A stretch of 52,357 bases of DNA from DAINBT01 sp036732785. Its GTDB lineage: Bacteria > Planctomycetota > Phycisphaerae > Sedimentisphaerales > SM23-30. The notes under the pieces were generated by a model that worked only from the letters and a program-made list of their open reading frames with translations, was not told the DNA's origin and made no database searches. Position numbers and translations under genes: made by a program. The DNA lies in assembly GCA_964537505.1 (NCBI GenBank), contig CAZICK010000016.1, positions 1-52,357 on the forward strand, written 5' to 3'. Positions 17,704-26,786 of the stretch are shown here, piece after piece; position 1 is the stretch's first letter, and each line of letters begins with the position of its first letter.

Positions 17704-19581
17704 ATGAGCAAGGTTTCAAAAGTTATTGTTGGGTTGGCCCTTTGCCTGGTGTTTTCGCACAGTCAGGGGTTGGCTCAGATTCGTGAAAGGTCCGAGGTTG
17801 CCATTGAGGATACATGGAATCTGCAGGATATTTGTGTCTCGGATGAAGCATGGGACAAAGCCAAACAGGCCCTGTCCGGGCAGTTTGACAAGGTACTGAT
17901 GCACAAGGGCAAATTGGCCGATTCGGCGGCTGCACTTCTGGCTTGCCTGGAGGCTAACAGTCGGATTTCCAAGGAATTTGATCGCCTGTATAGTTACGCC
18001 CACATGAAATCCGATGAGGATGTGCGCAATTCGAAATATCTGGGGATGAAGCAGGAGCTTCAGCAGATCATCACCGACTACAGTTCCCAAACGTCGTTTG
18101 TCGAACTGGAAATTGCCGCCATGGACCAGTCCAAGATTGATGAATCTATCGGGCGGGAACCCGGTTTGAAAGTCTATAAGATGTATCTGTACGACATACA
18201 ACGTACCAAGGCGCACAGATTATCCCAAAAGGAAGAAAAAATACTTGCCGAATCGAGTCTGCTGGCCGATGCGCCGGCTTCAATTTATAACGTCTTCAGC
18301 AATGCGGAGCTGCCTTTCCCGGAAATCACGTTAAGCACCGGCGATACGGTCAAGTTAAACCAAGCCGGATACGGCCACTATCGCGCTGAGCCGAACCGCG
18401 GCGATCGGGAAGCCGTTTTTGCGGCATTCTGGAAGGCATTTAACAATTTCAAACAGACCTTCGGCACCCAGCTCTACGCCAATGTAAAAAAACACATGTT
18501 CTATGCCCGCGCCCGCGGTTACGACTCGTCACTGGGCCTCGCTTTGGATGGAGATAATATCCCAACTGAGGTGTATCAGACGCTTATACAAAATGTTCAT
18601 AACAATCTCGATCTGTTTCATCGGTATCTCAATTTGAAAAAACGAATGTTAGGCGTAGCGCAACTGAAATATTCTGATGTATATGCGCCCGTGGTCAAGG
18701 ATGTCGATTTGGAATATACTTACGACCAGGCCAAAAAGCTTGTTCTCGATTCGCTCAAACCGTTAGGAAAGGATTATATCCGCGTGGTCGCCCATGCCCT
18801 GGAAAACCGATGGATCGATGTCTATCCCACGCAGGGAAAGCGGCCGGGCGGCTATTCCAGCGGCGGGGCCTATGACGTTCATCCATACATTCTTTTGAAC
18901 TTTACCGGGCAATACGATGACGTAAGTACGTTGGCTCATGAACTGGGCCACACGATGCACAGCTATTATTCCAATAAAAATCAACCGTACCCGCTGGCCG
19001 ATTATTCCACTTTTGTCGCGGAGGTGGCCTCGACCTTCAACGAGGCCCTGCTGATCGATGTGATGTTGAAAAAAATTACCGATGACGATACCAGGTTGTC
19101 TTTGTTGATGAACTATCTCGACGGACTGAAGGGAACGGTTTTCAGACAAACGCAGTTTGCCGAATTTGAACTGCGTATGCACCAAAAGGCCGAACGCGGC
19201 GAACCGTTGACCGGAGACGCTCTTACCGAGCTATACGCTGGAATTATCAGAGAATATTACGGCCACGATAAGGGCATTTGTCATATCGAGGATTTATATA
19301 CGGTCGAATGGGCCTTTATTCCGCATTTTTATTACAATTTTTATGTGTATCAGTATGCCACCTCTTTTACCGCCTCGACGGCCCTGGCCGAAAAGGTGTT
19401 GGCCGGCGAACCCGGCGCCATCGAAAAATATATCGAGTTTATCTCAGCGGGAGGCTCTGACTATCCGATCGATATTCTGAAAAAGGCCGGCGTCGATATG
19501 ACCACCGCAGACCCGTTCAATAAGACCATGGCCGCTATGACGCGAACCATGGACGAGATCGAAAAGATTTTAGATAACTAG
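17704..19581 (+). CDS. pepF: Secreted oligoendopeptidase F (M3B family)
   Basis: 625 residues. The true start is ATG 17704, with GAGGAG just upstream; it gives the signal peptide MSKVSKVIVGLALCLVFS through GLAQ. The zinc site is HELGH (His412, Glu413, His416), inside LAHELGHTMHSYYSN. The downstream part has a further Glu in TFVAEVASTFNE, the third zinc ligand region of M3 enzymes. Length fits PepF (about 600) plus a signal peptide. Typical PepF is cytosolic; here the leader puts it in the periplasm. It cleaves oligopeptides rather than proteins. It lies 62 bases after the S9 peptidase gene on the same strand. Confidence 0.9.
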   Translation: MSKVSKVIVGLALCLVFSHSQGLAQIRERSEVAIEDTWNLQDICVSDEAWDKAKQALSGQFDKVLMHKGKLADSAAALLACLEANSRISKEFDRLYSYAHMKSDEDVRNSKYLGMKQELQQIITDYSSQTSFVELEIAAMDQSKIDESIGREPGLKVYKMYLYDIQRTKAHRLSQKEEKILAESSLLADAPASIYNVFSNAELPFPEITLSTGDTVKLNQAGYGHYRAEPNRGDREAVFAAFWKAFNNFKQTFGTQLYANVKKHMFYARARGYDSSLGLALDGDNIPTEVYQTLIQNVHNNLDLFHRYLNLKKRMLGVAQLKYSDVYAPVVKDVDLEYTYDQAKKLVLDSLKPLGKDYIRVVAHALENRWIDVYPTQGKRPGGYSSGGAYDVHPYILLNFTGQYDDVSTLAHELGHTMHSYYSNKNQPYPLADYSTFVAEVASTFNEALLIDVMLKKITDDDTRLSLLMNYLDGLKGTVFRQTQFAEFELRMHQKAERGEPLTGDALTELYAGIIREYYGHDKGICHIEDLYTVEWAFIPHFYYNFYVYQYATSFTASTALAEKVLAGEPGAIEKYIEFISAGGSDYPIDILKKAGVDMTTADPFNKTMAAMTRTMDEIEKILDN

Positions 19582-19645
19582 CGATTTTAGCAAAGTAAAG
19601 GTCTTCCTTGCTTTCTTTCATACACGAGTTCATATTATACTAATC

Positions 19646-21457
19646 ATGAAGCATATAGTCGTTAAAAATACCGTGCTTGTCCTATGCCTTGTGTTAAATC
19701 ATGCGATATTTGCCGCCCACGAAGTTCTCATCGAAGCGGAAAGTTTTCAAAAAAAAGCCGGCTGGAAAGTCGATCAACAATTTACTCATATTGTCGGATC
19801 GCCTTATCTGTTAGCCCATGGCTTGGGGGTGCCGGTAGAGAACGCGAAAACACAGGTGAGCTTTCCGGCCCTCGGCGATTACTGCTTGTGGGTTCGCACC
19901 AAAAACTGGGTGCCGGGCAATTGGCAGGCCCCAGGCCGCTTTAAGATAATGGTTGACGGCAAGACGATTCCAACCGTTTTCGGCACAGAGTCGGGATGGA
20001 AATGGCAAAACGGTGGTACGGTTACCATAAACAAGGAGGAATGTTTAATTGAACTAAAGGATCTGACAGGTTTTGAAGGACGATGTGATGCCATCTTCTT
20101 TACCACCGATAAAGCTTTTAATCCTCCCAACACCATCGAAACGATGAGAGTCTGGCGGAATCGATTGTGCGGGATACCGGCGGTTCCGCAATCAGTCGGC
20201 AATTTCGATCTGGTGGTAGTCGGAGGGGGCATAGCCGGTTGTGCGGCTTGTTTAGCGGCCCAACGCCAGGGATTGAAGGTCGCTCTGATCCACGATCGGC
20301 CCGTTTTGGGCGGTAATGCCAGCAGTGAAGTTCGGGTTCATACCGAAGGTATTCCTGGCAGGGGATCTAACATCCTCAAAGGCATCGATACCATACATTG
20401 GCCCAATGGCGCAGCCGAAGCCATTGAGGATACCATAAAACGAAAAGAGACCATGAATTCTGCTAGCGGCGTCATACAGTTTTTGAACTGGCGTGCCTAT
20501 GCAGCTAACACCAAAGCAAATCGAATTATCAGTGTTGACGCTAAACATATTGAAACGGGCCAAACCAAACGATTTCAGGCCCCCATTTTCATTGATTGCA
20601 CTGGTGATGGCTGGATTGGCTATTGGGCGGGCGCCGAATACCGCTACGGACGGGAAAGTCGCGATGAATTTCACGAAAGTTGGGACCAATATGGCGATCT
20701 GTGGTCACCGGAGAACCCCGATAATAGGGTCATGGGAGCATCGGTTTTATGGGACACCCACCGAGTAAAGGAGGCGATTCATTTTCCGGAAGTGCCCTGG
20801 GCTATGGATGTTGCCAAAGACAAGATCGCCCTTGCAGGCCAATGGTATTGGGAATACTCCTCTGGCGACAAACATCAGATCAATGATGCCGAAGAAATTC
20901 GAGACCATCTTTTCCGGGCGATCTATGGTTCTTTTTACAATGCCAAAAGAAACCCGGATAATTCGAACGTACAACTCCAGTGGATCGCTTTTATCGCTGG
21001 CAAAAGGGAATCCCGCCGACTGATGGGCGACTATATCTATACTCTCAAAGACATGACCGAAGGACGATATTTTGCGGATACGGTCGCCGAAGAAACCCGC
21101 AACGTCGATATCCATTACCAGAAGAACTTAGCCGCAGGCAACGACAGCAAATATGATTTCCTGGCGGAAGCCATATACAGGCGAACGGATAAATACTACA
21201 TTCCTTTTCGTTGTTTGTATTCGAAGAACATCGATAACCTGATGATGGCCGGTCGATGTTTCAGTTGTTCACATATCGGTTTGGGTGGCCCCCGCGTCAT
21301 GAATACAACCGGCCAAATGGGAGTCGCTACGGGCTTTGCCGCGGCGATTTGTAAAATACATGACACTACCCCCAGGGGCGTATATAAAGAGCATCTGCAG
21401 GAACTGCGAACATTGATTGGTTACGCCTCTGAAATGAATAAAGCACAAAACGACTGA
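19646..21457 (+). CDS. Secreted FAD-dependent oxidoreductase with N-terminal sugar-binding-like domain
   Basis: 603 residues. Signal peptide about 1-22 (ending IFAAH). Residues 25-155 look like a jelly-roll module: VLIEAESFQKKAGWKVD and the phrase YCLWVRTKNW are typical of carbohydrate-binding domains in planctomycete secreted proteins. Residues 190 onward are an FAD_oxidored-type flavoprotein: FDLVVVGGGIAGCAACLAAQ binds FAD, and GGNASSEVRVH is the usual second motif of this family. FINAL motifs near residue 560 (NLMMAGRCFSCSHIGLG) close the Rossmann fold. No clear Shine-Dalgarno; a TATACT-like -10 (TATTATACT) sits just before the ATG. Substrate unknown, perhaps a sugar. Confidence 0.8.
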   Translation: MKHIVVKNTVLVLCLVLNHAIFAAHEVLIEAESFQKKAGWKVDQQFTHIVGSPYLLAHGLGVPVENAKTQVSFPALGDYCLWVRTKNWVPGNWQAPGRFKIMVDGKTIPTVFGTESGWKWQNGGTVTINKEECLIELKDLTGFEGRCDAIFFTTDKAFNPPNTIETMRVWRNRLCGIPAVPQSVGNFDLVVVGGGIAGCAACLAAQRQGLKVALIHDRPVLGGNASSEVRVHTEGIPGRGSNILKGIDTIHWPNGAAEAIEDTIKRKETMNSASGVIQFLNWRAYAANTKANRIISVDAKHIETGQTKRFQAPIFIDCTGDGWIGYWAGAEYRYGRESRDEFHESWDQYGDLWSPENPDNRVMGASVLWDTHRVKEAIHFPEVPWAMDVAKDKIALAGQWYWEYSSGDKHQINDAEEIRDHLFRAIYGSFYNAKRNPDNSNVQLQWIAFIAGKRESRRLMGDYIYTLKDMTEGRYFADTVAEETRNVDIHYQKNLAAGNDSKYDFLAEAIYRRTDKYYIPFRCLYSKNIDNLMMAGRCFSCSHIGLGGPRVMNTTGQMGVATGFAAAICKIHDTTPRGVYKEHLQELRTLIGYASEMNKAQND

Positions 21458-21699
21458 TTATATCACCTTGACTTTCACAAATATACCCAGAGTGGCGGTA
21501 CAAGATTCCAGTGAGACACCGGCGGTACATGGCGGGCGTGGCTGGGGTTACGCTAATGTCTGGGCACTTTCCTTTTGGGCATGGGCCATTTGGTGGGGTG
21601 ACGAAAAGTTTTATAATAGTTTTGGGGGACACCTTTAATTTGCGGGTAACATGTTAAGATGTCGGGTGGGAAAAATCGTTTAAATGGCGTTTCACATAT

Positions 21700-23583
21700 T
21701 TATCTCTTTAAAGGAGATACCGTAATGTGATCCTTAAGCTTTTGGTCGATCTGTTGTCTGGGTGCATTATGCAAGCAGAGATGAGTCCATATTTCGAGAT
21801 ACATCATCCTAATCCTTACCCACGGATTCGCATTGCCAATCAGAAATCTAATTTCCCGCTGGGTAAATCCAAGCAAATCGGCAATCAATGCTCCATCAAA
21901 GAACTCTACCGGAATTCGTAATCGATTTTGAGTATTTGTCGGAAAACCTCTTTTAGGTCTTTGGGACAGCCTGGCGGGTAGATATCGATCAGCGACCTTC
22001 CTGAGCACCCATTTATCTCTTAAGAAATAATGTTCGTATTCAAACACAGTTGGCGAGAACCTGATCTTGCAGCGGCAGGGCATGTTAACTGCCAACTTAA
22101 CATGGCGGCTGTCGAGAAACGGGAAGCGGGCCTCGACACTGGCAGCCATTCCAAGGGAATCGTTTCGATGGAGTAGAGTGCGAAGATGATAGCCGAGTTG
22201 GGACATCGAAGTTAAATCCTTTTCGCATATTTTTCTGTTTGAGAGGTGCTGGATCCGGTTGCGGATGTCGTCGTTTTCTATTGATATTTCAAATTGAGCG
22301 AGCAACTCACGGAGAGTTTTTTCCGTGCAAGGCATGACCCGTTGCCCACAAAGCCTTCTGGTTAGCTGTCGAAGCAGTTGAAAACAAGACTGTCGAGATA
22401 GTTGGCGAATAAAAGCTCTCAAGTTGAATATAAGCTGAGGGTATCCGAGATAGCATTCGTCAGCCCCTTCTCCAGAAAGGATTGCTTTAAATTTGTTGTG
22501 GTGTATAAGCTTTGAGACCATCAGGAATGGAACTGAGTTGGGGTGGTAAACAAATGGATAACCGTAATGTGTAATAACTTCGGGTATTTTATCGATGAAA
22601 TCCTGATCGACAACATCGACGACTTTAATATCAAGTTTTAGGTGATTGGCGAGTGCCATAGCGGCTTGGTATTCACTGAGAGGCCCAACCATGTTGGCAT
22701 GAAAAATCGCCAAATTGTTGTGGAACTTACAAGCCATAGCTGTCAAGAGCGATGAATCGACACCGCCACTGCAAAGAGTTCCTACCGGCACATCGGCGGC
22801 AAGCTGCATCTTTACACTTTTGAGTAGTAGTTCGTCGGCCATATCGACAATTTGCCTGGATTTCAATCGCCTTAACTGTTCGACCTGCCCTTCATCCCAA
22901 AAATCGGCTATCGAAAAGAAGGAACTGTGCTTCGGGCGATCACCCTGTCGAACGGTAATAAAAGTGCCTGGAGGAACAATCTTTATATTTGTGTAAAAAG
23001 AGTGCCCCTTCGTAGAGCCGCCAAACCCAAAAAGGTAAGAGAAGATAGAGGCTACATCAGGTTCAAAAGTGACCCATGGGCGCATAGCCCGAATTTCAGA
23101 CGCAAAAAGAAAGATGTCATCCTGATCGTATATATAAAGTGGCTTGATGCCAAATCTATCTCGGGCCAGAACCAGCAGTTGTTCGCGTTTGTCATATAGA
23201 GCGAAGGCAAACATTCCTTCGAGCTTAGGTAGTGTGGTCTCTATTCCATAATGGATTATACATTCAAGCAGGACTTCGGTATCGCTGGTAGTTCTGAACT
23301 CGACTCCTTGCTTTTCCAGTTCAGATCGCAACTCTCGATAGTTGTAAATCTCGCCATTATAAACGAGACAGTACCGCTGGTTCCGGTCCCAAAAAGGTTG
23401 ATTGCTTCGAGGATTAAGGTCAAGAAGCGAGAGCCGAGTATGAACCAGTCCGATCCCTTTGTCCGCAAATATACCCTGGTGGTCAGGCCCTCGATGTTGA
23501 ATTGACCGGGCGGATGCTTCCAGACGCTGCCAATCCGGTATTGCGTCTGAATTATGCAGTAGTAAACCAAGAAATCCACACAT
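21700..23583 (-). CDS. asnB: Asparagine synthetase (glutamine-hydrolysing)
   Basis: 627 residues. Met-Cys start (MCGFLGLL) gives the Cys nucleophile of a class II glutamine amidotransferase. RGPDHQG and NGEIYNYRELR complete the glutaminase half. The ATP pyrophosphatase motif is SGGVDSSL, and GEGADECYLGY and ARFPFLDSR follow, as in AsnB. Reaction: aspartate + glutamine + ATP to asparagine. Related amidotransferases also sit in exopolysaccharide/exosortase loci, so a sugar- or glycan-modifying role is the alternative. The gene stands alone, divergent from GH32, with a clear promoter at 23687-23715 and hairpins in its leader. No good Shine-Dalgarno at ATG 23583. Confidence 0.88.
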   Translation of the reverse strand: MCGFLGLLLHNSDAIPDWQRLEASARSIQHRGPDHQGIFADKGIGLVHTRLSLLDLNPRSNQPFWDRNQRYCLVYNGEIYNYRELRSELEKQGVEFRTTSDTEVLLECIIHYGIETTLPKLEGMFAFALYDKREQLLVLARDRFGIKPLYIYDQDDIFLFASEIRAMRPWVTFEPDVASIFSYLFGFGGSTKGHSFYTNIKIVPPGTFITVRQGDRPKHSSFFSIADFWDEGQVEQLRRLKSRQIVDMADELLLKSVKMQLAADVPVGTLCSGGVDSSLLTAMACKFHNNLAIFHANMVGPLSEYQAAMALANHLKLDIKVVDVVDQDFIDKIPEVITHYGYPFVYHPNSVPFLMVSKLIHHNKFKAILSGEGADECYLGYPQLIFNLRAFIRQLSRQSCFQLLRQLTRRLCGQRVMPCTEKTLRELLAQFEISIENDDIRNRIQHLSNRKICEKDLTSMSQLGYHLRTLLHRNDSLGMAASVEARFPFLDSRHVKLAVNMPCRCKIRFSPTVFEYEHYFLRDKWVLRKVADRYLPARLSQRPKRGFPTNTQNRLRIPVEFFDGALIADLLGFTQREIRFLIGNANPWVRIRMMYLEIWTHLCLHNAPRQQIDQKLKDHITVSPLKR

Positions 23584-23615
23584 CTATGCGGTAGCCTAAA
23601 AAACTGTAACCGTTT

Positions 23616-23665
23616 AGGCCCTTGGGGCCTGATTTTCCAGTTCGGCTGGTAAATATACACCAGCC
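23616..23665 (-). promoter_or_regulatory. Two perfect hairpins in the asnB leader
   Basis: AGGCCC/GGGCCT (23616-23621, 23625-23630, loop TTG) and GGCTGGT/ACCAGCC (23644-23650, 23659-23665, eight-base loop) lie between the asnB promoter and its start, so they fold in the mRNA leader. No T-run follows either. A regulatory role is inference. Confidence 0.5.
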
Positions 23666-23686
23666 ATAAAACAACAACCTGGAATT

Positions 23687-23715
23687 AGTATAACCAATTC
23701 TCGCACCGCTGTCAA
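23687..23715 (-). promoter_or_regulatory. asnB sigma70 promoter
   Basis: Read on the minus strand: TTGACA (23715-23710), 17-base spacer, TATACT (23692-23687). Consensus -35 and near-consensus -10. The start of transcription would be near 23680, giving a leader of about 97 bases. Confidence 0.8.
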
Positions 23716-23931
23716 GGGTTTTTAAAACGGAGGGCCACGAATATCCGACAACATGGTTGGCAACAAAGTAAGTAGTGGCCGGTGTGTGCGGTCACACGGG
23801 CCAATCTTGCCGCTGGCCGCAAACAAATCGTTATGGTGATCACAAAAGCCAGCCACAACCTGACGTTGGTATAAATATACCGGTGCAGGCAGGTCACAAT
23901 GGTGGGCATGGCCGTGGCTCCAAGAACATCC

Positions 23932-23959
23932 TTGACAACAGTATGAGAACGGGTATAAT
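23932..23959 (+). promoter_or_regulatory. GH32 gene sigma70 promoter
   Basis: Perfect TTGACA (23932-23937) and perfect TATAAT (23954-23959), with a 16-base spacer. The 5' leader to ATG 24039 is about 72 bases. Confidence 0.85.
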
Positions 23960-24038
23960 GGGCGGGAATTGTTATTTTTCGGCTGGTTGCGTTGGCTAGT
24001 CATTGAGGAATTCAATTTACAGTTCGGAGGATATCGTG

Positions 24039-25715
24039 ATGAAGTGTTGTACACTTTTTGTTGTTTTGGGTTTCACTCTACTCGTCAATTCCGGGTTTGC
24101 AATGGAGGATACCCGTGAAATGACCTTCGACAAACGCTATCTGAATATGCCTGTAAGGCATGGCGAGGCCAAGTGGCTCATGAGCGTTATTATCGATGGT
24201 GAAAAAGTACGCGAATTCGCAATAGAACTGTCCGACGAGAAGCCGGACTACTGGGTGTGGCTTGATCTCGCGGAGTTTCGCGGCAAAAAGGCTACATTGA
24301 AGATTTACTGCCCTTTGGTGGATAAGTCCAAAGTACTGGCGGCGGTCTATCAGGATGACAAAATCAAAGAGGCCGATAGCTTCTATAAGGAAAAGAATCG
24401 CCAGCAGTTCCATTTTTCTTCCAGACGCGGCTGGAATAACGACTCCAACGGCATGGTCTATTACAAAGGGGAATACCATCTGTTCTACCAGCACAATCCT
24501 TATGGCTGGAACTGGGGCAATATGACATGGGGCCATGCCGTCAGCACCGATTCTGTTCACTGGACCGAACTCGGCGATGCAATTCACCCCGATAAGCTGG
24601 GTACGATTTTTTCCGGTTCCGCGGTCGTAGATCACGGCAATACGGCCGGCTTTCAGAGCGGCGACGAAGAGGTTCTCGTCTGCATCTACACCTCCGCCGG
24701 CGGTACAAGCCTTCTTTCCAAAGACCAACCATTTACGCAGTCGATCGCATACAGCAACGACCGGGGCAGAACATGGAAAGTATATGAAGGCAATCCCGTT
24801 GTCAAGCACATTAGCGGTGACAATCGGGATCCCAAGGTGATTTGGCATGAGCCGACCAAATGCTGGGTTATGGTTTTGTATCTCGATGAAAGCAAAATGG
24901 CTTTTTTAAGTTCTCCCGACCTGAAGAACTGGACCAAACACAGCGAGCAGAAATGCTTCCACGAATGTCCCGAACTTTTCCAACTGCCTGTCGATGGCGA
25001 CAAGTCCAAAACCAAGTGGATTCTCTACGGCGGCAGCGGCCATTATCTCATCGGGGACTTTGACGGCAAGGAATTCAAGCGGGAAACCGAAAGCATTAAC
25101 TTTCACGACGGCAACTGCTTCTACGCGTCCCAAACCTTTACCAATATGCCCGAATCCGACGGGCGGCGCATCCAGATCGCCTGGGGCCGAATCTACACAC
25201 CGTATATGCCGTTTAATCAGTGCATGCTCTTTCCGGTCGAGTTGACGCTGCGAACCACCGACGATGGCGTCCGCATGTTCGCCGAACCTATCGATGAGAT
25301 CAAAAATATACACGGCAAAAAACATATATGGACAAGTGAAATCCTAAAACCCGGCCAAAATTTTCTCTCCGGTCTGTCCGGTGAACTCTTTCACATTCGC
25401 GGCTTCTTCGATGTAGGCTCCACAGCCCAGATGGGCTTTAATATCCGTGGAACCGAGGTTCTCTATGACGCTGATAAAAAGCAGATTTCATGCAACGACA
25501 AATCGGCCAAACTCGAACCTAAAAACGGCATGATTGCCCTGGAGATACTCGTTGACCGCAATTCCATCGAGATCTTTGCCAACAGCGGGCGTGTGTATAT
25601 GCCCATGGGCGGAGTCCTGCCCGAAGACAACAAGAAGATCGAGCTGTTCAGCAAAACCACCGAAGTAAAGGTCGCTCTGCTGGAAATCTACGAACTCAAC
25701 TCGATCTGGAAATAA
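24039..25715 (+). CDS. Secreted GH32 fructan hydrolase (levanase/inulinase/invertase family)
   Basis: 558 residues. ATG 24039 has GGAGG at 24026-24030. Signal peptide MKCCTLFVVLGFTLLVNSGFA. After a roughly 100-residue N-terminal extension comes the five-bladed propeller: nucleophile Asp135 in WNNDSNG, transition-state stabiliser Asp264 in NRDPK, and acid/base Glu309 in ECPE. The usual W-M-N-D-P-N-G is W-N-N-D-S-N-G here. A C-terminal beta-sandwich (about 420-558) follows. It cleaves beta-fructosides such as levan, inulin or sucrose. The family is certain; the exact substrate cannot be read. An MFS sugar porter occurs 23 kb away but no fructose system adjoins. Confidence 0.9.
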   Translation: MKCCTLFVVLGFTLLVNSGFAMEDTREMTFDKRYLNMPVRHGEAKWLMSVIIDGEKVREFAIELSDEKPDYWVWLDLAEFRGKKATLKIYCPLVDKSKVLAAVYQDDKIKEADSFYKEKNRQQFHFSSRRGWNNDSNGMVYYKGEYHLFYQHNPYGWNWGNMTWGHAVSTDSVHWTELGDAIHPDKLGTIFSGSAVVDHGNTAGFQSGDEEVLVCIYTSAGGTSLLSKDQPFTQSIAYSNDRGRTWKVYEGNPVVKHISGDNRDPKVIWHEPTKCWVMVLYLDESKMAFLSSPDLKNWTKHSEQKCFHECPELFQLPVDGDKSKTKWILYGGSGHYLIGDFDGKEFKRETESINFHDGNCFYASQTFTNMPESDGRRIQIAWGRIYTPYMPFNQCMLFPVELTLRTTDDGVRMFAEPIDEIKNIHGKKHIWTSEILKPGQNFLSGLSGELFHIRGFFDVGSTAQMGFNIRGTEVLYDADKKQISCNDKSAKLEPKNGMIALEILVDRNSIEIFANSGRVYMPMGGVLPEDNKKIELFSKTTEVKVALLEIYELNSIWK

Positions 25716-25770
25716 TGTGATATTGAGTAATAACCCAATAGTCAGAACTTATAAGGTAATCGGGCACAAT

Positions 25771-26721
25771 ATGGCCTTGTCGTATTATTTTATTGTCAAT
25801 CCTAAATCAGGCTCAAGTGCCAATATCGCCGGCGTTCGAGACCTGCGCGACTACCTTCGCAGTGGCGACTGTAAAGTACATCTTGAGTTGACCCGCTCGC
25901 TGGAACATGCCGGCGAACTGGCCCATCAGGCCATGGCGGCCGAGGTGGAGGTGGTTGTGGTCGCCGGCGGTGACGGAACCGTCCGTACCGTTGTCGATGC
26001 CATGGTCGGCTCGGATTTGCCGATACTTATTATTCCCTGCGGTACGGAGAATCTTCTGGCGTGTGAACTCGGACTGGACGGCCTGCTGAAAACGACCATC
26101 CATACCCTTGAACACGGTTTGCTGAGAAATCTCGATCTCGGACAGGCAGATGGTAAGCACTTTATGGCTATTTTGGGGGTCGGGTTCGATGCTGAAGTGG
26201 TCAGACGGGTTCACAGTCAAAGGTCCGGCCATATTACGCCGGCCGGCTATATTTGGCCGATTTGCCGGACTTTCTGGGAGCATCGATTTCCTCATCTTCG
26301 CGTCGAAGCTGACGGCCAACTACTGTGTGACGAGCCTGCGATGGTCTTTGTCAGCAACATCTCCCGTTACGCTATCGGGCTGGGGATTTCACGCGCTGCG
26401 GATTTTGGCGATGGGATGCTGGATTTGTGTATCTATAAATGTAACAGTCATTTACGGCTTATTTCCCACGCGGCGCAGACGGCTTGGGGTACGTCGGACA
26501 AGAGCAAAATGGTGATCCGCAGGAAATGTAAGAATATCTCGATCAGCAGCCCCGAACCCGGCGCCCGGGTGCAGCTTGACGGTGATCCCGGTCCGTCTTT
26601 GCCTTTAGATATCGAGGTTATCCCCACTGCAGTTAAGGTTCTCACACCACCGCCGCCCGGCCATAATCAGTATCATCCGCCAGTACGTTTCTACCACTTG
26701 CGGCGTTGGCTGTTGCGATAG
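25771..26721 (+). CDS. Diacylglycerol kinase-family lipid kinase
   Basis: 316 residues from ATG 25771, chosen because family members begin a few residues before VNPKSG; an in-frame GTG at 25717, one base after the GH32 stop, would add 18 residues. Motifs: YFIVNPKSGSS (phosphate loop), VVVAGGDGTVRTVVDAM (catalytic GGDGT) and IPCGTENLLA. C-terminal half: VFVSNISRYAIGLGIS and VQLDGDPG. It phosphorylates a lipid such as diacylglycerol with ATP at the inner membrane face. It follows the GH32 gene closely and precedes kdsA by 65 bases; the tie to kdsA may reflect envelope lipid metabolism (inference). Confidence 0.85.
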   Translation: MALSYYFIVNPKSGSSANIAGVRDLRDYLRSGDCKVHLELTRSLEHAGELAHQAMAAEVEVVVVAGGDGTVRTVVDAMVGSDLPILIIPCGTENLLACELGLDGLLKTTIHTLEHGLLRNLDLGQADGKHFMAILGVGFDAEVVRRVHSQRSGHITPAGYIWPICRTFWEHRFPHLRVEADGQLLCDEPAMVFVSNISRYAIGLGISRAADFGDGMLDLCIYKCNSHLRLISHAAQTAWGTSDKSKMVIRRKCKNISISSPEPGARVQLDGDPGPSLPLDIEVIPTAVKVLTPPPPGHNQYHPPVRFYHLRRWLLR

Positions 26722-26786
26722 TTTCCAAATATCTGTAATATAGCCTAACAGGCTCGTTTATTTCATTTTTGGCAGGTTTTTTTGGA

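Noticed and set aside
21700..21720. Terminator after asnB (TATCTC/GAGATA hairpin)
   Set aside because: Six-base A/T-rich stem over the stop codon with no T-run; too weak to call.
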